This document shows positions 15,951 through 25,953 of a stretch of DNA of 64,000 bases, in pieces. The stretch covers positions 89,962 to 153,961 of the forward strand of contig CANITF010000003.1 in assembly GCA_947470515.1 (NCBI GenBank). Direction: 5' to 3'. The notes below the pieces were generated by a model, which saw nothing but the letters and a program-made list of their open reading frames with translations, searched no databases and was not told where the DNA came from. Within the stretch, counting starts at the first letter, position 1. The number at the start of each line of letters is the position of its first letter. This stretch comes from Flavobacteriales bacterium (GTDB lineage Bacteria > Bacteroidota > Bacteroidia > Flavobacteriales_D > Crocinitomicaceae). A program made the position numbers and the translations under genes.

Positions 15951-15975
15951 AAAAAAGCCTTTCAATTGAAGGGCT
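15951..15975 (-). terminator. Rho-independent terminator of the aminotransferase gene
   Basis: Read on the minus strand, AGCCCTTCAA pairs with TTGAAAGGCT and is followed by TTTTTT. It lies 19 bases past the aminotransferase stop and faces the terminator of the exported protein gene. Confidence 0.7.
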
Positions 15976-15993
15976 TTAATTTTATATTTTAGC

Positions 15994-17193
15994 TTATACC
16001 GTTCTTCCAGGATAAACTTTCAACGCTTCTTCTAAACATATTACTGCTTTGCTCAATGAATCTTGATTTAAGACATATGCAATACGTGCTTCTTGCTGAC
16101 CTGCACCTTTGGTTGAATAAAATCCATTTGCAGGTGCCATCATAACTGTTTGACCTTCAAATTCAAAGTCTTCTAATAACCACTGACAGAATTTTTCAGC
16201 ATCGTCAACTGGGAATTTGGCCACACAATAAAATGCACCACTTGGTTTTGGACAAAATACTCCTGGAATTTTATTTAACCCTTCAATCATAATGTTACGA
16301 CGCTGCACATATTCTGCAACAACATTGTCAAAATAAGATTGTGGAGTGTTCAAAGCCGCTTCTGAAGCAATTTGATCTATTGTTGGTGGAGAAAGACGAG
16401 CCTGACCAAATTTCAAAGCAGCAGCCATAATTTCTTTATTCTTCGTGATTAATGCACCAATTCGAGCACCACACATTGAATAACGTTTTGAAACAGAATC
16501 AATCATGATGACATTTTCTTCTAAACCATCTAAGTTCATAACTGAGAACGGGATCGCTCCGTCGTAACAGAATTCTCTGTAAACTTCATCTGCGAAAAGA
16601 ATTAAATCATGCTTTAAAACAATAGCGCGTAATTGTTCTAGTTCTTCTTTAGAATATAAATATCCTGTAGGATTACCTGGATTACAAATGACAATTGCTT
16701 TGGTTTTAGAAGTGATTTTTTTCTCAATTTCTTCAACTGGAGGTAAAGCAAATCCTGTTTCAATTGTTGATATTACCGGAACAACATTGACTCCAGCCAT
16801 TACAGCAAATCCATTGTAATTTGCATAAAATGGTTCTGGAATAATAACTTCATCACCTGGATTACAGGTAACCATAAATCCGAAAATCAACGCTTCTGAA
16901 CCTCCTGTCGTAATTAAAATATCCTCAGGATTAACATTGATTCCAGTTTTCTTGTAATATGCAGACAAACCGTTTCTGTAACTTTCAAATCCAGCTGAAT
17001 GACTGTATTCTATTACTTTTCGGTCCATGTTTTTGATTGCATTTAAAGCAACTTCAGGAGTTTCAATATCTGGTTGACCAATATTTAAATGGTATACAAT
17101 TTTTCCTTTAGCCTTTGCTGTTTCGGCATAAGGAACCAATTTACGGATTGGTGAAGCAGGCATTTCTATTGCCTTTTGAGATAATTTTGGCAT
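15994..17193 (-). CDS. Pyridoxal phosphate-dependent aminotransferase (class I/II)
   Basis: This is a fold-type I aminotransferase of the aspartate aminotransferase-like group, 399 residues. Visible PLP residues are N174 (NPGNPTG, 171-177), D202 and Y205 (FADEVYREF), the Schiff-base lysine K236 in DSVSKRYSMCGARIG, and R244. The substrate-carboxylate arginine is probably in EARIAYVLN near residue 371. The N-terminus NIGQPDIETPEVAL is typical. The exact amino donor cannot be told from sequence; aspartate or aromatic/branched amino acids are possible. The gene stands alone with its own terminator and shares a short divergent promoter region with the dipeptidase gene. Confidence 0.88.
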   Translation of the reverse strand: MPKLSQKAIEMPASPIRKLVPYAETAKAKGKIVYHLNIGQPDIETPEVALNAIKNMDRKVIEYSHSAGFESYRNGLSAYYKKTGINVNPEDILITTGGSEALIFGFMVTCNPGDEVIIPEPFYANYNGFAVMAGVNVVPVISTIETGFALPPVEEIEKKITSKTKAIVICNPGNPTGYLYSKEELEQLRAIVLKHDLILFADEVYREFCYDGAIPFSVMNLDGLEENVIMIDSVSKRYSMCGARIGALITKNKEIMAAALKFGQARLSPPTIDQIASEAALNTPQSYFDNVVAEYVQRRNIMIEGLNKIPGVFCPKPSGAFYCVAKFPVDDAEKFCQWLLEDFEFEGQTVMMAPANGFYSTKGAGQQEARIAYVLNQDSLSKAVICLEEALKVYPGRTV

Positions 17194-17212
17194 TTTTATT
17201 TTTATTAGTGGT

Positions 17213-17220
17213 CAAATTTA
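17213..17220 (-). promoter_or_regulatory. Possible -7 promoter box of the aminotransferase gene
   Basis: On the minus strand this reads TAAATTTG, fitting TAnnTTTG, 20 bases before the aminotransferase ATG. No TTG was found at the expected -33 distance. Confidence 0.4.
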
Positions 17221-17274
17221 CGTCAAATGTTCAAATTGTACGGCTGTTTTGGTTTCTTTTTAGAACTTTGGAGT

Positions 17275-18024
17275 ATGAAAACGCTTTTGCCCTTCTTACT
17301 TCTTTTGTTATTTGTAGGATGTAAATCTGATTATACGCCAAATAAAGAATCAAAGAAAGCTAAAATTACAACATTTAAAGTTCGCAATAGTGCGAACAGT
17401 AGTGTAAATATAGATTCTGTTTTATTGCTGAACAATCTTGTCGACGTTCATTCCTTGAATAGTATTATTTGGTTTGATTTGAAATATACTACAACAGATA
17501 ATTTCATGGGAATAAAATTATATGATCGAATTAATAAACCCTATTTACAAAAAGATGTTGCAGAACGCCTTTCGAAATGTCAAGATTTTTTAACAGAAAT
17601 TGATACTAGTTTCCATTTACTGATTTATGATGCTTTTCGTCCAGTTTCGATTCAAGAGAAAATGTGGAAGGCACTTGACTCAATTCCAAGCAAAGAACGC
17701 GGTAAATATGTTTCTAATCCATTAAATAAAAGTTTACATAATTTTGGAGCTTCTGTTGATTTGACTATTTGTAATTCAAAAAGAATTCCATTAGATATGG
17801 GAGCCGGTTTCGATGAGTTTAAATCAATTGCACATCCCAATATGGAAAATTATTACCTCTCGACGGGCGAATTGACATTGAAACAATTGGAAAACAGAAA
17901 GTTGTTGAGAAAAGTTATGCGTTCTCAAGCATTTAGAAATTTACCAACTGAATGGTGGCATTTTAATGCATGTTCTAGAAAGGATGCTCTTTTAAAATAT
18001 GATGCACTAGAAACTGAACCGTGA
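17275..18024 (+). CDS. D-alanyl-D-alanine dipeptidase-like lipoprotein (VanX/M15D family)
   Basis: Start ATG 17275 is preferred over ATG 17227 because it places a lipoprotein signal at the N-terminus: MKTLLPFLLLLLFVGC with the lipid-anchored C16. The 249-residue product has the M15D zinc-peptidase set: R122 (DAFRP), H155 and D162 in SLHNFGASVD, and E226 with H229 in EWWHF. Family members cleave D-Ala-D-Ala. In non-resistant bacteria they more likely recycle peptidoglycan dipeptide in the periplasm, so this gene should not be taken as a vancomycin resistance gene: no vanH/vanA partner is nearby. It converges on a peptidase gene with a 10-bp gap. Confidence 0.85.
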   Translation: MKTLLPFLLLLLFVGCKSDYTPNKESKKAKITTFKVRNSANSSVNIDSVLLLNNLVDVHSLNSIIWFDLKYTTTDNFMGIKLYDRINKPYLQKDVAERLSKCQDFLTEIDTSFHLLIYDAFRPVSIQEKMWKALDSIPSKERGKYVSNPLNKSLHNFGASVDLTICNSKRIPLDMGAGFDEFKSIAHPNMENYYLSTGELTLKQLENRKLLRKVMRSQAFRNLPTEWWHFNACSRKDALLKYDALETEP

Positions 18025-18034
18025 TAAGGAAGCT

Positions 18035-20014
18035 TTATTTTTTAATTATTCTTCTACTAATCTGCTCAGAATTCTTCTCTGAAATAACTTCAAATAGATA
18101 TGATCCACTTGAGAAGTTTTCGATATTCAAAAAATAATTATCCTTGAAATTTTCTGTCAAGATCATTCTACCTTTTGGATCAAATACATTCAGAATATAA
18201 TTACCTTGATTAATCATATTGATGGATATCTGATTCTCCGTTGGATTTGGAAAAATGCTTATCTCATTATCTTTAGTGTCTTCAGATAATTCAGCATAAG
18301 CAACAAATGTTGGATCGTTTACTGGAATTCCTGCATTGTTGATAATCCAATTATTAGGATCGATAGAAACTACCGCTGTAACAAGTCCTATATTTTCTAT
18401 AAAGAACTGATTTGAATTAGAATTTATATCAAATCGAATAGTTGTGTCACTTAAACCACTTCTTGAAAATTTAATTTCTAAAGGATTTGTAAACGTTGGG
18501 GTAACACTTGACATTGATGCCGTATGCGTTATTTCAAGCACTAAATTAGTCCCCATTGCATTCCAACGTGAGTCATAAATTGGGAAACCTTCGCCAAAAT
18601 ACCATTCCTGGAAGAAATTCGTTAGATCGATTCCTGTCGCAACTTCAAATGTGTTTTTGAGGTCTAAACCAATCGCAACACTATCATGAAATTGAATTTG
18701 AAAATCACGCAATGTTTGAAAAAATAAATTATCATTATTGACGATGTGACGCAACGTATGAATAATAGACGCACCTTTTTTGTATGTCAATCGGCTATTA
18801 TAGATTCTGGCAATATCCAATGTGTCAGTGAACCAAATACTTCCACCATATACAGTTTTCACTGAGTTATGCCATCCTGACATCAAAGCAGCCTTTTCAG
18901 ATGGATACATGTTTTCCAGCATTAAATATTCTGAATAAGTAGCAAATCCTTCGCTTAACCATACGTCAGAAAATGAAGCAATTCCGATATCATCTCCCCA
19001 CCACGAATGTGCCAATTCATGAGCAGTAATTTTCTTTTCAAAAACACCAATTGTTGTCATTGTTTGATGTTCCATTCCTCCACCCAAAGGAGCAACACAT
19101 TGTCCATATTTTTCATTCGAAAAAGGATAAAGGCCATATAAATCAGAATATAATTCAAGGAAAGAAGGTACTAAGTCACATTGTGCAGTTATGGAAGGTA
19201 AAGTAGAAGTATTTCCGTAGATGTAATTTTGAATCAAAACTGAATCTCCCGGCATTTGAGTTGGGTGAGCGTAAACAGAATATTCAGTATATGGAGCAAT
19301 AGTGGCACAAATCAAATAATACAAAATTGGATTTCTTTCTTTCCATTCATAACGAGTTGTCCCATTTCCAAGATCCACAACATTTTCTAAAACGCCATTT
19401 GAACCAACTTTGCAAGTCGATGGAACCGTAATATTTACAGAACTGCTATCAGCTTTATCTTTTAAAATTTGTTTACATGGAAACCATTCATGTGCAAGAA
19501 AAGGACAAGAAACAGTCCATGTGATTCGGTCGGACATAGAAGCAGCATACGCATTTGTTACACCACTGCCACCGAATGGATTCGATCCCGGATTTGGCGG
19601 TGTCCCTGAATAATCGACTTCAATTATAAATGAAAAATTGGCTGACTCATTGATTGGAATTTTTAAGACAGAATTTGTTCTATTATAAGGTGTTGAAACG
19701 CCGTTAAGCCTAATTTCAGAAATTATCAATGTGGGAAATAACTCTAATACTACAGAATCCAAATTGTCGATCGTTTTAGCATGGATAAATGCTGTTCCGC
19801 TGACATCTGTATTCAAATTCGACATGTTCAAATCCAATTGATAGAAATGAACATCGTATTTATTTGCTTCAGATTCTTCAATAGGAGTAAGGGTTTTGAT
19901 ACCTGCTCCTAGGGATTTACTACCTTTTAAATCCGCACAACTTTGAACTTCTTCTTGGGCAGAGATTGCCACTCCAATAAATAAACAAAGTACAAGGATT
20001 AAAGCTGATTTCAT
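18035..20014 (-). CDS. Secreted M1-family metallopeptidase with T9SS sorting domain (copy 1)
   Basis: A 659-residue exported peptidase with a signal peptide ending near residue 19 (AISAQ). The gluzincin site H332-ELA-H336 with E355 (WLSEGFATY) binds zinc. The substrate-binding GAMEN loop of classical M1 enzymes reads G-G-M-E-H (312-316), as is usual in secreted Bacteroidota members. A beta domain (about 470-570) and a T9SS sorting domain (ISIFPNPTENQISINM, ending SGSYLFEVI) follow. It lies 11 bp after a close paralogue and is surely co-transcribed with it. The job is probably aminopeptidase work on external peptides. Confidence 0.88.
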   Translation of the reverse strand: MKSALILVLCLFIGVAISAQEEVQSCADLKGSKSLGAGIKTLTPIEESEANKYDVHFYQLDLNMSNLNTDVSGTAFIHAKTIDNLDSVVLELFPTLIISEIRLNGVSTPYNRTNSVLKIPINESANFSFIIEVDYSGTPPNPGSNPFGGSGVTNAYAASMSDRITWTVSCPFLAHEWFPCKQILKDKADSSSVNITVPSTCKVGSNGVLENVVDLGNGTTRYEWKERNPILYYLICATIAPYTEYSVYAHPTQMPGDSVLIQNYIYGNTSTLPSITAQCDLVPSFLELYSDLYGLYPFSNEKYGQCVAPLGGGMEHQTMTTIGVFEKKITAHELAHSWWGDDIGIASFSDVWLSEGFATYSEYLMLENMYPSEKAALMSGWHNSVKTVYGGSIWFTDTLDIARIYNSRLTYKKGASIIHTLRHIVNNDNLFFQTLRDFQIQFHDSVAIGLDLKNTFEVATGIDLTNFFQEWYFGEGFPIYDSRWNAMGTNLVLEITHTASMSSVTPTFTNPLEIKFSRSGLSDTTIRFDINSNSNQFFIENIGLVTAVVSIDPNNWIINNAGIPVNDPTFVAYAELSEDTKDNEISIFPNPTENQISINMINQGNYILNVFDPKGRMILTENFKDNYFLNIENFSSGSYLFEVISEKNSEQISRRIIKK

Positions 20015-20025
20015 TAAAATAAAAA

Positions 20026-21999
20026 TTAATTTTTCTGAACCTTTTCGATTTTGATTAGTGTGTCATTCAATTCAAAAACGAACAAATAGGTTCCTGATCG
20101 ATATTCTTCTAATGAGATTTTTGTTGAATTTGAAATAATGGATTTTTTAAGAACTTTACCGTTCAAATCAGTTATTTTCAGTGAACAATTAATCATCTCA
20201 TTTGGCAAATTTACTTGAACTGTTCCGGCTGTTGGATTTGGAAAAATGGTAATTAAAGCAGTTGAAGAAAACTCACCGATTTCAGTATAAAAATTAGCGT
20301 CATTGACATTCGTTCCAACTTGATTAATAATCCAGTTATTTGGATCAATTGCCACAATGTTTGTAACTGCCCCAATATTTGGAAGGTAGTATTGCGTAGA
20401 ATTTCCAGTGATATCAAAACGAATTGTAGTATCTGCTTGACTCGTTCTTGAAAATTTAATTTCAATTGGATTCGTGAAAGTTGGAGTTACACTTGGTTTT
20501 GATGCAGTATGTGTAATCTCGAAATTCAAGTTATTTCCAACTGCATGTCTGCGTGTGGAATAAGTAGGATAACCTTCTCCGAAGTACCATTCATTGAACA
20601 TATTGGTGAAATCTATTCCACTTACTGCTTCTAGTTCGGCTTTAACATCCAATCCTTTAGCTACGCTATCAGCGAATATCGTTTGATAATTTCTTAATGC
20701 TTGAAAGAATTGAGTATCGTTATTTACCATAAAACGCATAGTATGAATAATAGACGATCCTTTATCATATGTCAATCGACCACTAAAGATTCGTGTTTCA
20801 TTTAAGCTATCTAAAACCCAAACACTTCCTCCAAGTGAACTCATCACATTCGTATGAACATCCAACATGTACTGATCTTTTTCAGCTGGATATAAATTTT
20901 CAATCATTAAAAAATCAAGGTAAGAAGCAAATCCTTCATTTACCCAAATATCAGCCCAAGAAGCGCAAGTAACATGATCACCAAACCACATATGACCAAG
21001 TTCATGTGCAGTTAAACTTTTCTCAAAGTAACCTTGGGTTGTCATTGTTTGATGCTCCATTCCACCTGAAAGTGGTGCCATACAATGACCGTATTTTTGA
21101 TCATCAAAAGGATAAGGCCCTACTAAAGTTGCAAACAATTCCATGAAATCTGCAGTTTCATTTATATCTGCTTGGAAATTGGGTAACGTTGCCGGATTGT
21201 CGTAAATATAATTTTGAATCAATACTGGAGCCGGTGACCCAACAGGATTAGCATAAACATTGTATTCAACGTAACGCGCAACTGCCACTGAAATAAGATA
21301 ATAATCAATTAAATGTGTGTTTTTCCATTCATATCGAGAGGTGCCATTCCCTAAGTTAACAACGTTTTCTAGCAAACCATTTGAACCTGCTTTACAAGGA
21401 TTAGGAACGGTAATTTTAACAGAACTGCTATCTGCTTTATCTGTAAGAGATTGCTTACACGGCCACCATTCATATGCTGAAAAAGGTTGTGACAAAGACC
21501 AGGTTACCTCATTCCCCCATGATGGTGAATTGGCATTCGACATCCCCGCACCACCTAATGGATTTGTAGCAGCAGTTGGAGGAGTACCATTATAATCTAT
21601 AGCTATTATAAATGACTGTCCTGAACTTGCATTTACAGGTGCTTTAACAGCAGATAAATTTCTTGAAAAAGTAACAGGAGTGCCATTCACTCTAATTTGA
21701 GTAATCGTCATTGTCTGAAACAATTCAAATAAAGCAGAATCTAAAGCCATATTTGCCGTAGCATGAATTTCAACTGTACCTCCAATGTCAGTAGATAAAT
21801 TATCCATTTCAACATCCAAGGTATAAAAATGCACGTTGTATTTTTCTGATTGTGCAATTTGAGCGACAGTCAAAGTGTTACTTTTTGCTATTTGAGATCC
21901 TTTAATGTCTCTTTTATAGCAGTGAGTTGAATTTTCGTTTTGGGAGAAAGAGATAAGCGTTGACAATCCGAAAACGCAAGGAAGTATTAATTTTTTCAT
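20026..21999 (-). CDS. Secreted M1-family metallopeptidase with T9SS sorting domain (copy 2)
   Basis: The upstream paralogue of the tandem pair, 657 residues. Signal peptide about 1-19 (LISFSQ), zinc site H332-ELG-H336 with E355 (WVNEGFASY), and GGMEHQTMTT at 312-321. The two proteins share long near-identical segments (LIQNYIYDN, SVTPTFTNPIEIKFSR, VAIDPNNWIIN). The C-terminus is a T9SS domain (LITIFPNPTAGTVQVNL, then YRSGTYLFVFEL). Divergence is spread over the whole length, which suggests an old tandem duplication with both copies kept functional. Confidence 0.88.
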   Translation of the reverse strand: MKKLILPCVFGLSTLISFSQNENSTHCYKRDIKGSQIAKSNTLTVAQIAQSEKYNVHFYTLDVEMDNLSTDIGGTVEIHATANMALDSALFELFQTMTITQIRVNGTPVTFSRNLSAVKAPVNASSGQSFIIAIDYNGTPPTAATNPLGGAGMSNANSPSWGNEVTWSLSQPFSAYEWWPCKQSLTDKADSSSVKITVPNPCKAGSNGLLENVVNLGNGTSRYEWKNTHLIDYYLISVAVARYVEYNVYANPVGSPAPVLIQNYIYDNPATLPNFQADINETADFMELFATLVGPYPFDDQKYGHCMAPLSGGMEHQTMTTQGYFEKSLTAHELGHMWFGDHVTCASWADIWVNEGFASYLDFLMIENLYPAEKDQYMLDVHTNVMSSLGGSVWVLDSLNETRIFSGRLTYDKGSSIIHTMRFMVNNDTQFFQALRNYQTIFADSVAKGLDVKAELEAVSGIDFTNMFNEWYFGEGYPTYSTRRHAVGNNLNFEITHTASKPSVTPTFTNPIEIKFSRTSQADTTIRFDITGNSTQYYLPNIGAVTNIVAIDPNNWIINQVGTNVNDANFYTEIGEFSSTALITIFPNPTAGTVQVNLPNEMINCSLKITDLNGKVLKKSIISNSTKISLEEYRSGTYLFVFELNDTLIKIEKVQKN

Positions 22000-22250
22000 A
22001 ATTCTAGTTTATGCAACTAAATTAAGAAATTCTATTTGAAACTTTTAACTTTTTTGTTTTGGTGGTTGAGATGAAGTAGGAGCGGTTTATTCAAGATGAT
22101 AATTACAAAATTGTCTAACTCATATGAGTAACAGTAATTGAAGAATTAAAAACAACAAATCCTTTAGTTCTTTTGTCAGCGTTTTCAGCGGAAATTGTTT
22201 TTATATTATTACTATCTAATATTTAATGAATACAAAATCAAGTCGAATTA

Positions 22251-22691
22251 TCAACGTATCATGTCCTCTTCCAAAATCCGTATAAAATGAAATCCTTTCG
22301 GTCCAAAACCTTCATTGTAAAAGAATTTATGCGCTTTGAAATTAGCCGTATAAGAATCTAAAGCCATCATTGAACAACCTTCTTCTTTCGCTTTTTCATT
22401 GAGGTAGTTGAAGATTAATTTGCCTACACCTCGAGAACGAAATTTAGAGGAAACAACCATATTATCAATTTCCAAATATTTACCACACCATAATTTTGTA
22501 CCTATCCAATAGCCTGCAATTCCCAGACAATCGTCTCCTTCAAAAACAGCTACTTGACCATATTTATTATTTGGAATCATCGCCGTTAAATCTGTATCGT
22601 AATCTTCTAATGTCAATGAAGGATAAAGCTCTTGCATGACGGATAAATAATTCAACATTTCCGCTTTTCCATCTAATTCTCGAACAATCAT
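22251..22691 (-). CDS. GNAT-family N-acetyltransferase
   Basis: A 146-residue single-domain GNAT protein. The acetyl-CoA-binding motif A is visible as NMVVSSKFRSRGVGKLIFNYL-like (R-x-x-G-x-G), preceded by the beta4 strand LEIDNMVV and followed by ALDSYTANFKAHKFFYNEGF, the usual end of the fold. The acceptor is unknown. Its start overlaps the stop of the S9 peptidase gene by four bases (ATGA), so the two are translationally coupled. Confidence 0.8.
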   Translation of the reverse strand: MIVRELDGKAEMLNYLSVMQELYPSLTLEDYDTDLTAMIPNNKYGQVAVFEGDDCLGIAGYWIGTKLWCGKYLEIDNMVVSSKFRSRGVGKLIFNYLNEKAKEEGCSMMALDSYTANFKAHKFFYNEGFGPKGFHFIRILEEDMIR

Positions 22692-25036
22692 TTTGCGTGT
22701 TTTATTATTAATTCTGTATAAAATAACTCATATATTCTGCGGTACTCATCATTCCAAGAATAACTTTCTTTGAATCCATGTGCTTCAACAGGAAATACCG
22801 CTAATTCCCAGTTTTCTTTTCCTAATTCAATAAAGCGTTGACTCAAACGAACAACATCTTGAAATTGAACATTGTCGTCAACCATTCCATGAAGCATCAA
22901 CAATTTTCCTTGCAATTGGTTCGCATAATAAATTGGTGAACTCTTTTTATATGCTTCAGGATCAGTTCCAGGATAATTTAAAATGTTGCTCGTGTATTCG
23001 TGGTTATAATGCGCCCAATCAGTCACCGATCTTAATGCTGCAGCACAAGGAAATTCAGTTGGTGTTGTGAGCATCGCCATAAGTGAAATAAAACCACCAT
23101 AAGAGCCTCCATAAATTCCAATTCGTGAGGAATCAATACCGAAATTGTTGACCAAGTAATCTTTTCCATCCAAATGATCTTGTAAATCACGTCCGCCCAT
23201 GTGACGATAAATCGCCGTTCTGTAAGCACGACCATAACCTTCACTCGCTCGGTAATCGATATCTAATACTGTAAAACCATTGTCAACGAGTAAATTATGG
23301 AACATGTATTCTCTGTAATAATTGCTCCAATAATTATGAGCGTTTTGAAGATAACCAGCACCGTGTACAAAAATGACAGCAGCTTTGTTTTTATCTTTTA
23401 CTTCAGGTTCATACAATCTCGTATAAACATCCACGCCATCAGATGCTTTAAACGTTGTTACTTGTGGTTTTTTCCATGCATACGCATTAAATTCTTTGGT
23501 TGTTGAATTGGTGATTCTCGTCATTTTAGCATCCGGAACATTCGATGCGGTATACAATTCCCAAGGTTGATTTTTGTATGAATAACGAATGGCCAGTGTT
23601 TTTTCGTCAGGAGAAATGGAAACTTCATGTGCACCATCAGTAGTTAAGATTGGAACTGTTTTTTGAGGAATGATATCATAACGGAGGAAATCGCGGTTTC
23701 CAGGATGAGAACGATTGCATATAATGTAGAATTTACTTCCATCATTTGAAAGCTGAACATTATGAACTTCCCATTTACCAGAAGTCAATTGCTTTTTTTC
23801 TTTTAGTTTAATAGAGTAGGTATACAAATGAGAATATCCAGTTTCTTCCGATTGAAAATAAACCGTCTGACCATCATTCATCCAACCCAAAGTACCTTCT
23901 TCTGCATTCCAACCAGAGATTCCTGGTCCACCAATCCAAGCTTCGTCGTGCTGATGTTCAATTTCAAATACTTGATTCGTTGTTAAATCGATTAAAACAA
24001 TCCAACGGTCTTTGTTGTCGTATGAACGAATGTCACATGCTGCAAAACTATTCGCACTAGAAAACTTCAAAGAATGCATGATAATTTTTCTGTCCTTTTC
24101 ATAAGGTGTTGCATCATTGAAATAGCCTGGTTTTTTACGGATATCCGTCAACTTAGAAAAGTCAATTAGAATGACAGTATCATTTTCAATTGAATAAATT
24201 CCCAATCGGTGACTTGGATCTTCATCACTCACCTTTGCTCGAGCTGGACTTGTATATGTATGTCCGTCAGCTGCAATGTGATTTTCAACATGTGTTTCCT
24301 TTTCTTTTGGGTATTCAGAAATTCTAAATCCCACGAAACGATTGTCGGGTGAAATTTGGATGTTGTCAATTGCATCTTCTCCAAAATAGTATGATTCAGG
24401 AAATTTATAAATGGTTGTTTCCTGTGCTTTGCGCCAATCCTTGCGTTCCTTTTTGTCTTGTAAGTATTCAAAAAGTTCGATTTCTTCTTTTGTCACGAAT
24501 GTTTTATCCTTTTTCACAGGTTTTTCTTCCCCAGGTTGAAAATTGGTGAGTTGAATGATTGTTCCTGCTATTGCATTATAAGAATACACGTTATTTTCTT
24601 GCTGAAAGCAAATGATGTTTTCATTTTTTGTTCGTTGAATATTATAAATAGGCGAGGATGATTGATAAATTAACGTTGAAATTTTTGTCTTCTTATCATA
24701 AGCAACCAATGCTCCTTCAATGCTATAATAATTTATAAGATTGTTTCTTTGGGTATAGTCAAATTCAATGATTGATTTAGGATCTGCTTTGGCAGTAATA
24801 TTTGTTTTGCCATTGAAAAGATGAGCATACGTTGAATTTCCAAGTTCATTTTGTGGATTCCATTCAAAGAAAATAGTTTTTCCGTCTGCACTCCATCTAA
24901 TGTTCTCTGGAAGATTCCCAACGAACTCATTTCCTTTCATGATTTCTTTAATAGAAAGGGAAGAATTGTTTGGAACAGTTTGACAATAAACACTCTGATA
25001 GGAGAGGATTAGAATTGGAAGAAGGAACTTGAACAT
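22688..25036 (-). CDS. Secreted S9-family (prolyl oligopeptidase/DPP IV-like) peptidase
   Basis: A 782-residue enzyme with an N-terminal signal peptide (about 1-18), a beta-propeller region with TolB/DPP-IV-like blades (about 40-520) and a C-terminal alpha/beta hydrolase domain. The catalytic serine is S645 in YGGSYGGF, with D720 or D721 in HGMVDDNVQ and H753 in VEAHGF. No T9SS domain is present, so it is probably periplasmic. Family members cut N-terminal dipeptides or acyl-amino acids from peptides. It precedes the GNAT gene. The surrounding M1 peptidases make this a peptide-use neighbourhood. Confidence 0.88.
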   Translation of the reverse strand: MFKFLLPILILSYQSVYCQTVPNNSSLSIKEIMKGNEFVGNLPENIRWSADGKTIFFEWNPQNELGNSTYAHLFNGKTNITAKADPKSIIEFDYTQRNNLINYYSIEGALVAYDKKTKISTLIYQSSSPIYNIQRTKNENIICFQQENNVYSYNAIAGTIIQLTNFQPGEEKPVKKDKTFVTKEEIELFEYLQDKKERKDWRKAQETTIYKFPESYYFGEDAIDNIQISPDNRFVGFRISEYPKEKETHVENHIAADGHTYTSPARAKVSDEDPSHRLGIYSIENDTVILIDFSKLTDIRKKPGYFNDATPYEKDRKIIMHSLKFSSANSFAACDIRSYDNKDRWIVLIDLTTNQVFEIEHQHDEAWIGGPGISGWNAEEGTLGWMNDGQTVYFQSEETGYSHLYTYSIKLKEKKQLTSGKWEVHNVQLSNDGSKFYIICNRSHPGNRDFLRYDIIPQKTVPILTTDGAHEVSISPDEKTLAIRYSYKNQPWELYTASNVPDAKMTRITNSTTKEFNAYAWKKPQVTTFKASDGVDVYTRLYEPEVKDKNKAAVIFVHGAGYLQNAHNYWSNYYREYMFHNLLVDNGFTVLDIDYRASEGYGRAYRTAIYRHMGGRDLQDHLDGKDYLVNNFGIDSSRIGIYGGSYGGFISLMAMLTTPTEFPCAAALRSVTDWAHYNHEYTSNILNYPGTDPEAYKKSSPIYYANQLQGKLLMLHGMVDDNVQFQDVVRLSQRFIELGKENWELAVFPVEAHGFKESYSWNDEYRRIYELFYTELIIKHAK

Positions 25037-25375
25037 GTAAAAATCGTTTTTGTAAAAATAAGTATTTTACGGTTGGAATTGACTCTAGAGAACTGTAAAT
25101 ATCTTTAAGAAGTGATGATGAAACAAAATCTAAACTGAAAATAATTACGATCGGATTAAAATTTCAAGCTGATTGTAAAAGATGAGTGAGTAGTATAAAT
25201 AAAATAATAAAAAGATGATAAATGTTTAAAAAATAATCTTAATTTAGGTTAGAAATTAATCAAAAATAAATGAAGAGTAAAAAATGTCTTAACTGTGATT
25301 CTGTATGATTCATTTGATTAGTTTGATTTTGAGGGGATAGGGAGGAGGTTGGAATAGATTTTAAAATATTCAAAT
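25037..25375. other. Intergenic region without a gene
   Basis: The 339 bp between the divergent S9 peptidase and GxxExxY genes are AT-rich and hold no open frame I can support, no tRNA-like fold and no clear TAnnTTTG box. A purine-rich stretch (GAGGGGATAGGGAGGAGG, 25332-25349) lies 27 bases before ATG 25376. Confidence 0.6.
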
Positions 25376-25780
25376 ATGATTGATAACAATTACAAACATT
25401 CAGAATTGACATCCAAAGTTATCGGCTGTGCAATGCGTGTTCATTCAACTTTAGGTAATGGCTTTCAAGAAGTGATTTATCAACGTGCTTTACAAATAGA
25501 AATGTCTATGGCCGATATTTCATTTTCTCGTGAGTTTGAGATGCCTATTCATTATAGGAACCAACACATCGGAACAAGAAGAGTTGATTTTTTAGTAGAT
25601 GAAATATTATCAGTCGAAATTAAAGCAACTACAAAAGTAGAAGATGTTCATTTTGCACAAGCAATCAATTATTTGGAAGCTTATAATTTAGAAACAGGGC
25701 TATTAATTAATTTCGGAGAAAGAAGCTTAAATTTTAAGAGATTGAATAATAAGAAGTTTGTAGAAACGGAAAATGTTTAA
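25376..25780 (+). CDS. GxxExxY protein (PD-(D/E)XK-like fold)
   Basis: A 134-residue member of the GxxExxY family, common in Bacteroidota and of unknown function. The name motif is G29-FQ-E32-VI-Y35. Nuclease-like residues D71 (RRVDFLV), E81 and K83 (SVEIKA) fit the PD-(D/E)XK core, so nucleic acid cleavage or binding is possible but unproven. Members are often found scattered and solitary, as here, next to an unrelated ribosomal operon. Base composition is similar to the neighbours. Confidence 0.85.
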   Translation: MIDNNYKHSELTSKVIGCAMRVHSTLGNGFQEVIYQRALQIEMSMADISFSREFEMPIHYRNQHIGTRRVDFLVDEILSVEIKATTKVEDVHFAQAINYLEAYNLETGLLINFGERSLNFKRLNNKKFVETENV

Positions 25781-25921
25781 ACTGTAATTTTGAAATGCTC
25801 GTTTTAAAATCATAACTAATCATTTTAATCAAAAGAATCACAGTTCAGACAATGGGAGTGGGAGTTTTTAGAAAATCTAAAATAATTCTGAATCCCGAAT
25901 TTCAAATTCCAAATTAAATAC

Positions 25922-25929
25922 TATCTTTG
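25922..25929 (+). promoter_or_regulatory. -7 promoter box of the rpsP-rimM operon
   Basis: TATCTTTG followed by CACCC is a very typical Bacteroidota -7 box (TAnnTTTG). It lies 60 bases before the rpsP start, leaving a leader of about 50 bases that includes a hairpin. Confidence 0.55.
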
Positions 25930-25953
25930 CACCCTTAAATTAATTTATAAACC

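Noticed and set aside
17275..18024. Vancomycin resistance by the VanX-like dipeptidase
   Set aside because: No vanH, vanA or vanRS genes are near and the protein is a lipoprotein; peptidoglycan recycling is the simpler reading.
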